A DNA stretch of 46,118 nucleotides from Acidobacteriota bacterium (GTDB lineage: Bacteria > Acidobacteriota > Vicinamibacteria > Vicinamibacterales > UBA2999). A program made the translations under genes and the position numbers. The stretch is from contig JAKFYH010000050.1 of assembly GCA_021730945.1 (NCBI GenBank), positions 1-46,118 of the forward strand, in the 5' to 3' direction. Position 1 is the first letter of the stretch; each line of letters opens with the position of its first letter. The notes beneath the pieces are model-generated. The model was not told where the DNA came from. It saw only the letters and a list, made by a program, of their open reading frames with translations, and made no database searches. Shown here piece by piece: positions 15,507 to 23,599 of this stretch.

Positions 15507-17999
15507 GTGCCAATCTGGGCGCGGACAATTGTAGTGGCGGCGGGCCTTCGCGTGGCGGCCGCGCTGGTGCTGTACCTCTCAGGGAGTCATGCGCACGGTG
15601 AGCCTCCGCCGCTGCCCTGGCTGATCTACGCGGCGTTGGCCGCCTGCTTCGGCGTACTCGGAGCGGCATTGACCGTCGTCAACCGGCATGACATTCGCTG
15701 CGCGTGGCTCGGTGGCACCTTCGTTCTGGTGGCCGCGCCGTTGACCTCGCCGTTCTTCACCGACCTGCCGCCAAGGGAGTTTGGCTGGTTGTGGTTCGTG
15801 CGTCCGGACGCCCTTCTTCCCGCGTTTCTCTGGCGGTTCGCGGCGGAATTCCCGTCGCCCCTGGTCGGCCGGCCCTCGCGTGTGTTCCATGTCGTCGCGC
15901 ACACGGCGACCGCGGTCGGTTTCCTGATCGCGGCCGTGAACCTCTCTCTCGCCGCGTGGCCGGCGGCGGTCACCGATCCGAGAATGTGGCTGCGCCCGCC
16001 AGGTGCCGCCGCCGTCAGCTTGTACTACCCGTTACTTTACGGACTGACCGCCGGCGCATTCGCCGCGCTGATCTGGCGGGCCTCGCGAGGCCGTGCCGAC
16101 GAGCAACGGCGCTTGCTGCTGTTCGCCGTTGGCCTGACCGCGGGCGCGGCGCCGCTGTTGTTGCAGGTCCTGCTCGAAACGATTCCTGCCTACTACACCT
16201 TCGTGCATCGACCAGGCATTGAACAAGCGGTGGGTCTGGTCGTGTTCGGGGCGCTGGTGTTGATTCCCTTCGTGACGGCGTACTCGGTCTTGTTTGATCA
16301 CGTCGTGGACATCAAGGTCGTGTTGCGGGCGGCACTGCAGTACGCCCTGGCGCGCTATACCATCCTGATCGTGGCGGCGCTGCCGTTTGCGGCGCTGCTG
16401 GTGCTGCTCTACCGCGAGCGCACACAGCCGCTGGTGGCCTTCGTCAGCGGCACCCGCCCCCTGATGCTCGGCGGGACGGTCGTGTTTGGCTTGCTGGCGC
16501 TCCGCCTGCGGCATCGGCTGATCGGGATGCTCAACCGGCGATATTTCCGCGAGCCTTACGACACCCGCAAGCTGCTCGACCAGATCATGAGCGACGCCGT
16601 GCGAGCCGTCTCGGCGGCCGACCTGCAGGAGCGCCTGCGCGGGTCGATCGCGCGCGCGATGTACGCGGACGCGTGGTTGCTGGTCCACGACCACACTTCA
16701 GGGATGCTGGCCCGGCCGGACCGGACCTGGCCGATCCCAGCGTCTGGTGTGCTGATCACCCTGGCACAGGGCGACAGCGTCGCCATGGATGTCGACCCCA
16801 GCGACCGGCGTTCGCCATTTCGGCGGCTCCCCCCCGACGAGCAACGTTGGCTGCTCGATGGAGGCTTCGTCCTGATCGTGCCGTTGCTGCTGGCCGACGG
16901 CCGCCTCCTGGGGCTGCTCGGACTGGCCGCGAAGCGAAGCGGGTTGCCGTATTCGACCGACGACCGGCAGCTCCTCGGCGCCGTCGCGACCTCGGCGGCG
17001 CTCACCCTCGATAACCTGCGCCTGCGGTCTGCCGCTGGTGACTCCTCCGATCGGGCTGCCCGGGAGTGTCAGTCGTGTTCGAAGTTGAATGGCCCCGATG
17101 CCGAGAAGTGCGTGTGCGGCGGTCCCGTGACCCCCTGTGCGGCGCCTCACTCCCTGCGCGGGATCTACCGGTTCGATCGGAAGATCGGCGCCGGTGGCAT
17201 GGGAGTGGTCTACCTGGCCCGCGACCTGAACCTTGATCGCCCCGTCGCCATCAAGACATTGCCGACGGTCTCGGCCGAGCACTCGGCACGCCTGCGCACG
17301 GAGGCGCGCGCGATGGCCGCCGTTCAGCATCACAACCTGGCCGTGATTCACGGCATCGAAACGTGGCAGGGCACGCCGTTCCTGGTGCAGGAGTTCCTGG
17401 CCGGCGGCACCCTGGCCGAACGCCTGCGCGGGCAGCCTATGGGGGTGAACGACGCCCTGCAGCTCGTGGCAACCATCGCGCTGGCGTTGGAGCACCTGCA
17501 TGCGGCGGGTATCGTGCACTGTGACGTGAAGCCGTCGAACATCGGATTTACCGACCACGACGTGCCCAAACTGCTCGACTTCGGACTCGCCCGGCTGCCC
17601 AAGCTGGTCGATCCCGAGACGCACACCGGCAGTGAGACCCGAAGCGACGCGCCGGTGAAATTTGGCGACACGGCCGTCCATGGTGGTACGCCGGCGTACA
17701 TGTCGCCGGAAGCGCTTGATGGCGTGGTGGCACCCAGGCCGGCGCTCGACTTGTGGGCGCTCGGAGTGGTGTGCTTTGAATGCCTCACCGGGCGACGGCC
17801 GTTTGGCGGCGCCTCGCGCGACGAGATCAAGGCGAGCGTCAGCGGCGGCCTGTTGGAGCCGCCGAGCCGGCTGAACGACCGCTGTTCACCGGCGCTGGAC
17901 GGATTCCTGACGGCCTGGTTGCACGCGCAACCGGCCCGCCGGCCCGCTTCCGCGAGGGAGATATGGAACCAACTGGAACGCTTGCGCGTCACTCTCTGA
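15507..17999 (+). CDS. membrane-bound GAF serine/threonine protein kinase
   Basis: This 830-aa protein has an N-terminal membrane domain (about eight to ten hydrophobic helices, residues 1-350) and a GAF-like domain (about 365-510, ending TSAALTLDNLRLR). A four-Cys C-x2-C-x10-C-x-C segment (about 521-537, probably a zinc ribbon) and a Hanks-type kinase domain (about 552-825) follow. The kinase shows GAGGMGVVYLA, the Lys in VAIKTL, HCDVKPSN in the catalytic loop (Cys replaces the common Arg), LLDFGLARL, GTPAYMSPEAL and DLWALGVVCFE. It should phosphorylate Ser/Thr targets in response to a membrane or GAF signal. An HCD rather than HRD loop suggests it is not activated by ordinary activation-loop phosphorylation (family knowledge). 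It is followed by a small protein and a protease that look cotranscribed. Confidence 0.87.
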   Translation: MPIWARTIVVAAGLRVAAALVLYLSGSHAHGEPPPLPWLIYAALAACFGVLGAALTVVNRHDIRCAWLGGTFVLVAAPLTSPFFTDLPPREFGWLWFVRPDALLPAFLWRFAAEFPSPLVGRPSRVFHVVAHTATAVGFLIAAVNLSLAAWPAAVTDPRMWLRPPGAAAVSLYYPLLYGLTAGAFAALIWRASRGRADEQRRLLLFAVGLTAGAAPLLLQVLLETIPAYYTFVHRPGIEQAVGLVVFGALVLIPFVTAYSVLFDHVVDIKVVLRAALQYALARYTILIVAALPFAALLVLLYRERTQPLVAFVSGTRPLMLGGTVVFGLLALRLRHRLIGMLNRRYFREPYDTRKLLDQIMSDAVRAVSAADLQERLRGSIARAMYADAWLLVHDHTSGMLARPDRTWPIPASGVLITLAQGDSVAMDVDPSDRRSPFRRLPPDEQRWLLDGGFVLIVPLLLADGRLLGLLGLAAKRSGLPYSTDDRQLLGAVATSAALTLDNLRLRSAAGDSSDRAARECQSCSKLNGPDAEKCVCGGPVTPCAAPHSLRGIYRFDRKIGAGGMGVVYLARDLNLDRPVAIKTLPTVSAEHSARLRTEARAMAAVQHHNLAVIHGIETWQGTPFLVQEFLAGGTLAERLRGQPMGVNDALQLVATIALALEHLHAAGIVHCDVKPSNIGFTDHDVPKLLDFGLARLPKLVDPETHTGSETRSDAPVKFGDTAVHGGTPAYMSPEALDGVVAPRPALDLWALGVVCFECLTGRRPFGGASRDEIKASVSGGLLEPPSRLNDRCSPALDGFLTAWLHAQPARRPASAREIWNQLERLRVTL

Positions 18000-18053
18000 T
18001 AGCAATAGAGTGTGGCTTCTCCGATTCGTACCCCCGCTGAGTAGGAGGCTGTT

Positions 18054-18407
18054 GTGGCAAAGAAATCCGCACGGAAGAAGTCGCCGCCCACCGTCGAGTC
18101 CATCCTCAAGGAGTGCATCAAGGAAGTGAAGAAAGGCCTCGGCGCCAAGCGCCCGTCGGCTGACGCGCGCAAGTTCTGGATTGACAAGTGCCGCGTCAGC
18201 ATCGCGACGCAACTCTCCGCCGGCGGCAACTGGGAGGCCGACAAGAAGAACGTGCTGCCGACTGCTCGCAAGATGGGCAAGGTGGCGGCGGCGCTGGCCA
18301 CCGGCAAGATCGTGTTGATGTGGGCAGCCGCCGCAGCGGCCGACGCGGTGCAGGCTGACCCCCGCTGCCCCGGGGGACCCGGCGGTGGCGGTTACTGTGA
18401 CTTCTAG
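18054..18407 (+). CDS. small Lys-rich protein with an Ala-rich hydrophobic segment, 117 aa
   Basis: The N-terminus is very basic (KKSARKKS) and a helical region follows (SILKECIKEVKKGLG). Then comes an Ala-rich hydrophobic stretch at about residues 76-99 (VAAALATGKIVLMWAAAAAADAV) and a short tail with two Cys and a Gly run (CPGGPGGGGYC) before the final DF. GTG 18054 is supported by AGGAGG at 18043-18048. No family is recognised. The gene lies 54 bp after the kinase gene and 8 bp before a papain-like protease, so it could be the protease's substrate, or a kinase target, or a peptide precursor. None of these is shown. Confidence 0.65.
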   Translation: MAKKSARKKSPPTVESILKECIKEVKKGLGAKRPSADARKFWIDKCRVSIATQLSAGGNWEADKKNVLPTARKMGKVAAALATGKIVLMWAAAAAADAVQADPRCPGGPGGGGYCDF

Positions 18408-18415
18408 GCCGCGCC

Positions 18416-19660
18416 ATGCCGGACGTCTTCGTCGCGGTACCATTCGTCAAGCAGGAGACGCTGTTCTATTGCGGACCTGCGACCCTGCAGATGTTGCTGA
18501 CGTCGCTCGGCGTGGCCTCTCCGGCCACGCCGCCGTCGTGGCAGGAAGCGCTGTGGGCAGAGGTTGAGGCCAACACCGGAGCGGTTCGTCCGCCCGGCGC
18601 GCCGAGTACCCCTACTGCCCCCTACTTTCCCACTCAAAAGTGCGAATCATGCGGCTCCACCGTCGGGTGGAAGTGCTGGTCGACGACTCCCGACGTACTG
18701 GAGGACCTCGCTAATGCTCACCAGAGCGTCGCGCGATATTCCATCTCCACCCACGTCGGCGAGTCCACGGCCACTGGCGTGCTCATGGACACCATCGATG
18801 CCAACCTGCCAGGCGTCGTTCTGATCCGAGGGTGGCAACACTGGGTGGCGATTGACGGTTATTTGCACAGCGAACCAGGCGCCACCGCCGTCGCCGGCCG
18901 CAACTTGAACGGCGTCTACATCCGAGACCCATGGACATCCGCGGCGACCCACTATGTCGATTGGAGTACGTGGAAGGTCTCCTACCTGAAGATTGTGCCC
19001 TGTGGCGCCTATGCCGGCACGATGGTCGCCATCGGCGGGGTTCGTCTCGGATCGCCGGCCCCTCCGGCCCGGCCGGCTCCACGAGCGCCCACGGGCCTGC
19101 GAATCATCGACCCACTTGACGATCCGCTGCGGTTCTCCACCCGCGAGGTAAAGATGATCGTGTCGCCGGCGCTCGCCATTGAGCATGCTCAACAAGGGGT
19201 CACCGGGCTCGCCGGCGCCGCGCGCCTGCGTCCCGGCTTCGATGCGGCCAGGGCCACCAAGGCGCTCCTGGTGCAGCGACTCGACGGCCACGATCGCTAC
19301 TACTACATCGTGACGTTCGAGGCCGGCGATCGCGAAACCGCCCGCGTGATCGTTGAGGCCGACGACGGCCGCGTGACCGAAGTGCAGGCGGTGCAGGAGA
19401 CCGGCCAGTCGCTCGCGCCGTATCCGACCGCGGATTCCGGCCGCCGCCGGCTGGTGGCAGCGGTTGAAGGTCTGTCGCCGCCACTGCACTACCGGATTCG
19501 TGAAGGGACGGTCGGCGAACACCCGGTGCCGGTCTGGAAGCCGTGCGGCCAATCGTCGTCGCCGTTCCTGCCGTTCTGGCAGTACTCGGTCGGCGATTCG
19601 TTCGTCTACTACCGCTTCGACGGCCTGCGCTTCGACGAACTGACGGAAGGCCCCGCTTAG
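18416..19660 (+). CDS. papain-like / C39-type cysteine protease family protein
   Basis: The first about 200 residues of this 414-aa protein are a papain-like fold of the C39-like type. PFVKQETLFYCGPATLQMLL carries the predicted catalytic Cys19, the His is in GWQHWVAIDGY (about residue 142), and the Asp is in GVYIRDPW. A Cys-rich insert (KCESCGSTVGWKCW, about residues 79-92) is unusual. The C-terminal half (after a Pro-rich linker at about 215-225) has no recognised domain and ends in FRFDELTEGPA-like beta-rich sequence. There is no signal peptide and no ABC transporter, so it is not a classical bacteriocin C39 exporter. It lies 8 bp after the 117-aa gene. Its last four bases overlap the convergent pseudouridine synthase gene. 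Confidence 0.75.
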   Translation: MPDVFVAVPFVKQETLFYCGPATLQMLLTSLGVASPATPPSWQEALWAEVEANTGAVRPPGAPSTPTAPYFPTQKCESCGSTVGWKCWSTTPDVLEDLANAHQSVARYSISTHVGESTATGVLMDTIDANLPGVVLIRGWQHWVAIDGYLHSEPGATAVAGRNLNGVYIRDPWTSAATHYVDWSTWKVSYLKIVPCGAYAGTMVAIGGVRLGSPAPPARPAPRAPTGLRIIDPLDDPLRFSTREVKMIVSPALAIEHAQQGVTGLAGAARLRPGFDAARATKALLVQRLDGHDRYYYIVTFEAGDRETARVIVEADDGRVTEVQAVQETGQSLAPYPTADSGRRRLVAAVEGLSPPLHYRIREGTVGEHPVPVWKPCGQSSSPFLPFWQYSVGDSFVYYRFDGLRFDELTEGPA

Positions 19661-20559
19661 GCGCGGTTGGGACGCAGGCGCGCCAGCACCGCCGCGAAAT
19701 CCTCCGGCAAGGGCGCCTCCACGGCAATGGGTTCCCCCGTCAACGGATGGGGGAACGCCAGCGTCCAGGCGTGCAGCATGTTGCGCCTGGCATCCACCTT
19801 GGCCCGGCCGACCCGCGACTGCCGCGCATCGCCCTCGGCGTAGACCCGCTCGCCAAGCAGCGGGTGGCCAAGTTGCTCAAGGTGCAGGCGAATCTGGTGC
19901 TGCCGGCCGGTATGCAGCCGCAGTTCAAGCAGCGCGGCATTCTTCAGCCGCTCCTTCACCCGGTAGTCGGTCGCCGACTCAAGCCCCTCTTCGTCATCGT
20001 CGACCAGCTTGCGGCGCCCGCTGCGGTAGCCGGTGGAGATCTTCGCTTCGATCGTGCCCTGCGGCGGGTTGGGAATGCCCTGGACGATGGCGAGGTAGTG
20101 GCGCTCGAAAGCATGGCGCTTGAACATTTCGCGCCCGGCGGCGTGCGCGTCTTTCGACAGCGCCACCGCGAGCGCGCCCGAGGTGTCGCGGTCGAGCCGA
20201 TGCAGCATGCCGACGTAACTCTTGTGGCCCAGCTTGAAGGCGATGTACTCGCGCACGCGCTTGAGCACGGTGTCCTCGGAGCTGCCCGCGTCAGGACTTG
20301 ACGGAATCGAGAGCAGGCCGGCGGGCTTGTTGAGCACGATCAGGTGCTCGTCTTCGTGGAGGATCTCGAAATTGGCGCGGGCGCGGGACTGGGCGGGACG
20401 ATTCCGGTTGGCTTCGACCTCGTCTCCGGCTGATGCCTCGAACGCTTCGTCGCGCTGGATCACGCCGTTGACGGTGACCTGCCCCTTGGCAATCGCCTCG
20501 CGGATCTGACGCCAGGACAAGTCGGGATGCGCCTCTTTAAGGCGCTTATCGAGGCGCAT
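19657..20559 (-). CDS. RluD-family 23S rRNA pseudouridine synthase
   Basis: This 300-aa protein has an N-terminal S4 RNA-binding domain (residues 1-60, RLDKRLKEAHPDLSWRQIREAI). The pseudouridine synthase core of the RluA/RluC/RluD group follows, with the catalytic Asp123 in HRLDRDTSGAL. The downstream motifs ELRLHTGRQHQIRLHL and LGHPLLGERVY are intact. It converts specific uridines in RNA, most likely large-subunit rRNA, to pseudouridine; the exact position cannot be told. The ATG at 20559 is 9 bp after the HtrA gene stop codon, so the two are probably cotranscribed. Confidence 0.9.
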   Translation of the reverse strand: MRLDKRLKEAHPDLSWRQIREAIAKGQVTVNGVIQRDEAFEASAGDEVEANRNRPAQSRARANFEILHEDEHLIVLNKPAGLLSIPSSPDAGSSEDTVLKRVREYIAFKLGHKSYVGMLHRLDRDTSGALAVALSKDAHAAGREMFKRHAFERHYLAIVQGIPNPPQGTIEAKISTGYRSGRRKLVDDDEEGLESATDYRVKERLKNAALLELRLHTGRQHQIRLHLEQLGHPLLGERVYAEGDARQSRVGRAKVDARRNMLHAWTLAFPHPLTGEPIAVEAPLPEDFAAVLARLRPNRA

Positions 20560-20568
20560 CCCTTCATG

Positions 20569-22056
20569 TTACCCGCGCGGGGCGCGCAGCGGCACGAAGA
20601 ACGACCCGCTGCCGCGGGTGACCAGCAGGACCACCGGCTTGTCCGATGCCGCCTCCAACCCTTCCCGCACCTGGTCGGTCGAGCGCACGGTCTTTCCGTT
20701 GACCTGCTGAATGACATCGCCTTCGCGCAAGCCGGCGGAGGCTGCCACGCCGGATGGGTCGATGTCGGATATCACCACGCCCTCGACGTCTCGCCCAAGC
20801 TCAAGCTGGTTGGCGATCTGCGGCGTCAGCGGCTCGATGGTGATGCCGAACTTGCCGGCTCCTCTCGGTGCCGCACTGCCAGCGCGATTGGCCGCTTCTT
20901 TAGCCGGCACCATCTCCTCGAGCGTAGCCTTCACCTCGTTCGACTTGCCCTCGCGCAGGACCTGCAGCGTGATGGTGCTGCCCGGCTTGGTGGCGGCAAT
21001 CTCGTTGCGGAACGCGTTGGTGTCGACCACCGGACGGCCCTGGTAGCTCAGGATCACGTCGCCGCGCTTGAGACCCGCCCGCGATGCCGCGCCGCCGGGT
21101 GTGACGTCGCCGACCAGCGCGCCTTCAGCCTTGGCCAGCCCAAGGCCAGCCGCCAGATCTCCGGTGACGCCCTGCACCGTCACGCCCAGGCGCCCGCGCT
21201 GCACGCGGCCGTTGCTGATCAACTGGTCCATCACGTTCTTCGCCATGTTCGACGGCACCGCGAAGCCAATGCCGATGCTGCCACCCGAGGGCGAGAGAAT
21301 CTGCGAGTTGATGCCGACCAGTTCACCGACGGTATTCACCAGGGCGCCCCCCGAGTTGCCCTGGTTGATCGGCGCGTCGGTCTGCAGGAAGTCCTCGTAG
21401 CTGCCATCGCCCAGGCCCGTGGCCCGGCCCTTGGCGCTGACGATCCCCATGGTCACGGTCTGTCCCACTCCAAGCGGGTTGCCCACCGCCAGCACCAGGT
21501 CGCCCACTCGCATCGCGGTCGAGTCGCCCACCGCCAACACCGGCAGCGCCGCCGCATCGACCTTGATCACGGCCAGGTCACTCGGTTCGTCGGCGCCAAT
21601 CAGCCTGGCGTCGAGCACCCGGCGATCCGACAGCTCCACCTGGATCCGCGACGACTGCTCGACGACGTGATTGTTGGTGAGGATGTAGCCGTCGCTGCTC
21701 AGGATGACGCCGGAGCCCAGCCCGCGCTGCAGCGGCGATGGCATGGGGCGGCCGCGCTGCCCGCGCTGGCCGAACAGCTCGCCGAAGAGGCCGTCTGGCA
21801 ACTGCGGCATCTGCGTCAGTTGCGGCGAGGCGTTGCGCTCGGTGCGAATGGTCACCACGGCCGGGGTGACCTTCGACACGATGTCGGCGAAACCCTGAGT
21901 GACGACGCGGCTCGGCGACGTCTGGGTCAGGACCGCGTCGGTCGCGGAATTTGCGGCCTGGGCAACCGGGCTGGACGGCAGGCCGATCCAGGCCCCCAGG
22001 CTGGCGGCGCTAAGCGCCAACACCACGGCTCCAATTCTCAAGTGTGAACGGGTCAT
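20569..22056 (-). CDS. htrA: Do/HtrA-type periplasmic serine protease
   Basis: This 495-aa protein is a DegP/DegQ-like quality-control protease. A signal peptide or anchor occupies residues 8-35. The trypsin-like domain has the triad H130 (LTNNHVV), D160 (PSDLAVIKV) and S235 (NQGNSGGAL). A Gln/Gly/Arg-rich LA-loop lies between residues 75 and 110. Two PDZ domains follow (about 280-375, GRLGVTVQ, and 395-490, KFGITIEPL), the number typical of DegP. It degrades or refolds damaged envelope proteins. It is downstream of a two-component pair in the same orientation, and the gap upstream holds direct repeats and a palindrome that may be its operator. AGGAGA precedes the ATG. Confidence 0.93.
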   Translation of the reverse strand: MTRSHLRIGAVVLALSAASLGAWIGLPSSPVAQAANSATDAVLTQTSPSRVVTQGFADIVSKVTPAVVTIRTERNASPQLTQMPQLPDGLFGELFGQRGQRGRPMPSPLQRGLGSGVILSSDGYILTNNHVVEQSSRIQVELSDRRVLDARLIGADEPSDLAVIKVDAAALPVLAVGDSTAMRVGDLVLAVGNPLGVGQTVTMGIVSAKGRATGLGDGSYEDFLQTDAPINQGNSGGALVNTVGELVGINSQILSPSGGSIGIGFAVPSNMAKNVMDQLISNGRVQRGRLGVTVQGVTGDLAAGLGLAKAEGALVGDVTPGGAASRAGLKRGDVILSYQGRPVVDTNAFRNEIAATKPGSTITLQVLREGKSNEVKATLEEMVPAKEAANRAGSAAPRGAGKFGITIEPLTPQIANQLELGRDVEGVVISDIDPSGVAASAGLREGDVIQQVNGKTVRSTDQVREGLEAASDKPVVLLVTRGSGSFFVPLRAPRG

Positions 22057-22156
22057 CTCAAGTTCTCCTGATAATGGGCATTGCGGCCCAACCCCAAGCC
22101 TCAGGCCCCAAGCCCCAAGTCTTAGGACCTAAACACTTAGTAAGACGTCGGAGAGC

Positions 22157-22172
22157 CTTGCAGAAGTCTTGC
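22157..22172 (-). promoter_or_regulatory. direct repeat upstream of htrA, OmpR-type box
   Basis: Read on the minus strand, GCAAG occurs twice (22172-22168 and 22161-22157), with starts 11 bp apart, about one helical turn. OmpR-family regulators bind such tandem half-sites, so the response regulator encoded at 23580 is a natural candidate. A TACTAA -10-like hexamer lies further downstream. The rest of this 160-bp gap holds degenerate CCCCAAGC-like repeats (22087-22118). Confidence 0.4.
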
Positions 22173-22174
22173 GT

Positions 22175-22198
22175 GGGCATTACAAGTGTGTAATGCCC
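22175..22198. promoter_or_regulatory. 24-bp palindrome between the histidine kinase and htrA genes
   Basis: GGGCATTACA (22175-22184) and TGTAATGCCC (22189-22198) are perfect inverted repeats with a 4-base spacer. It lies 19 bp beyond the kinase stop codon and just upstream of the direct repeat. It could be a dimeric operator or a transcript-end hairpin for the kinase; no T-run follows. Confidence 0.55.
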
Positions 22199-22216
22199 GG
22201 GATCCGGGGTCCGGGA

Positions 22217-23599
22217 TCAGGGGAGGTCGATCGTGAACGTCGAGCCTTTGCCGGGTTCGCTGCTGACCGACACCGTTCCGCCCTGGGCTTCGACCGAGGC
22301 GCGGACCAGACTCAGGCCCAGGCCCAGGCCGCGGGTGGTGCGGCTTTGGTCGCCACGGTAGAGGCGATCCCAGATGCGCGGGATTTCGTGTTCGGCGATA
22401 CCGGCGCCGGTGTCGCGGACGTGGATGCGGACGCGGCCGCCGGCGTGGCCCGCATCGACCTCGACGCGGCCGCCGCGCGGGGTGTACTTGATGGCGTTAT
22501 CGACCAGGTTGGCGAGCGCCTGGCGCAGCCGGTCGCGGTCGGCATTGACCACCAGGCCTTGTGAGACCCGGGCCGCGAGGCCGACGCCGGCATCCTCGGC
22601 CGTGTCCTCGTAAATCGCGGTCACTTCCGACACCAGTTCGGCGAGGTCCACCGCGGAGACGTGCAGCTTCATCGTGCCGGCCTCGGCCTCCGAGATGTCC
22701 ATCAGCGTCGTCAGCATCGACAGCACGCGGTCAGATTCCTCGAGGCAGTCCGAGAGCGCCTCGCGGTGCCGCGCCGGGTCGTTGGTGGCGAGCGCCGATT
22801 CAGCGGTGACGCGCAAACGGGTCATGGGCGTCCGCAGGTCGTGGGCGACATGATCGAGGGCGTTGCGCATGCCGTGGATGAGCGTCGTAATCCGCGCCAG
22901 CATGGCGTTGAACAACCCGCTCAACTCATCCGCCGCATCGTCGGTACCGTAGACCGGGACGCGGTCGTCGGTCTGGCCGGTGCGCAGGATGCGCTGGACG
23001 GCATCGCGCAGGTCGCGCAGCGGCTTGAGCGTGGAGCGGGTGAGGAAGATGCCGCCGATGATGCCGATGGCGACCGCGGCGCCGGCTCCCATCAGCAGGA
23101 CGCGGCGGAAGTTCGACAACAGTTGATCGCGCGACTCGCTGGTCTTGCCGACCTGCAGGACCGTGCCGCCCCCGAGCGGCAGCGTTGCCACTTCGAGCAC
23201 CGCATTGCGATCGCGCGCGCGCACCTGGCCCCAGATGTCGTTGGGCCCGCCCGGCAGTTCCGCCAGGTCGAACGCGCCCCAGGTTTCCGGGAGTGAGTAG
23301 AGCAGCACGTCCTGGAAGGGTCCGACCAGGCGGACGAACAGGGGCTCGCGCAGGCCCGAGCGCTGCTCGATCTCGATCGCCCGCGCCAGCGCCGGCAGGC
23401 CGCCGGCTTGATAGCGCGTGGCGTATTCGCGCAGTGTTGATTGGATAATGTCGTGGTCGCGTGTCTCGAGCGACGAGGCCAGCAGGCCGTAGGTGAGGCC
23501 GACGATCACGAACGTGCTGGCGAGAAAGGTGCCGAGGTACCAGGCGGCCAGCCGCAAGCCGAGCGCCTGGCTGACGCGTTCAATCCAGCTTGAGGACAT
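22217..23599 (-). CDS. envelope-sensor histidine kinase (HAMP)
   Basis: This 460-aa kinase has two transmembrane helices (about residues 18-40 and 165-187) flanking a periplasmic loop of about 120 residues, then a HAMP domain. The HisKA has its His254 in ALDHVAHDLRTPMTRLR. The ATPase has an N-box LANLVDNAIKYTP, G1 VRDTGAGI and G2 GLGLGLSLV. It should phosphorylate the response regulator encoded just upstream. The start is ATG 23599 or GTG 23608; either overlaps the regulator's 3' end by 20-29 bp, indicating translational coupling. The htrA gene downstream suggests it reports on envelope protein damage, by analogy with CpxA and CiaH. Confidence 0.88.
   Translation of the reverse strand: MSSSWIERVSQALGLRLAAWYLGTFLASTFVIVGLTYGLLASSLETRDHDIIQSTLREYATRYQAGGLPALARAIEIEQRSGLREPLFVRLVGPFQDVLLYSLPETWGAFDLAELPGGPNDIWGQVRARDRNAVLEVATLPLGGGTVLQVGKTSESRDQLLSNFRRVLLMGAGAAVAIGIIGGIFLTRSTLKPLRDLRDAVQRILRTGQTDDRVPVYGTDDAADELSGLFNAMLARITTLIHGMRNALDHVAHDLRTPMTRLRVTAESALATNDPARHREALSDCLEESDRVLSMLTTLMDISEAEAGTMKLHVSAVDLAELVSEVTAIYEDTAEDAGVGLAARVSQGLVVNADRDRLRQALANLVDNAIKYTPRGGRVEVDAGHAGGRVRIHVRDTGAGIAEHEIPRIWDRLYRGDQSRTTRGLGLGLSLVRASVEAQGGTVSVSSEPGKGSTFTIDLP

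Noticed and set aside
18416-19660. Bacteriocin-type C39 exporter peptidase
   Set aside because: There is no ABC transporter or membrane domain, and the 117-aa neighbour lacks a classical double-glycine leader.
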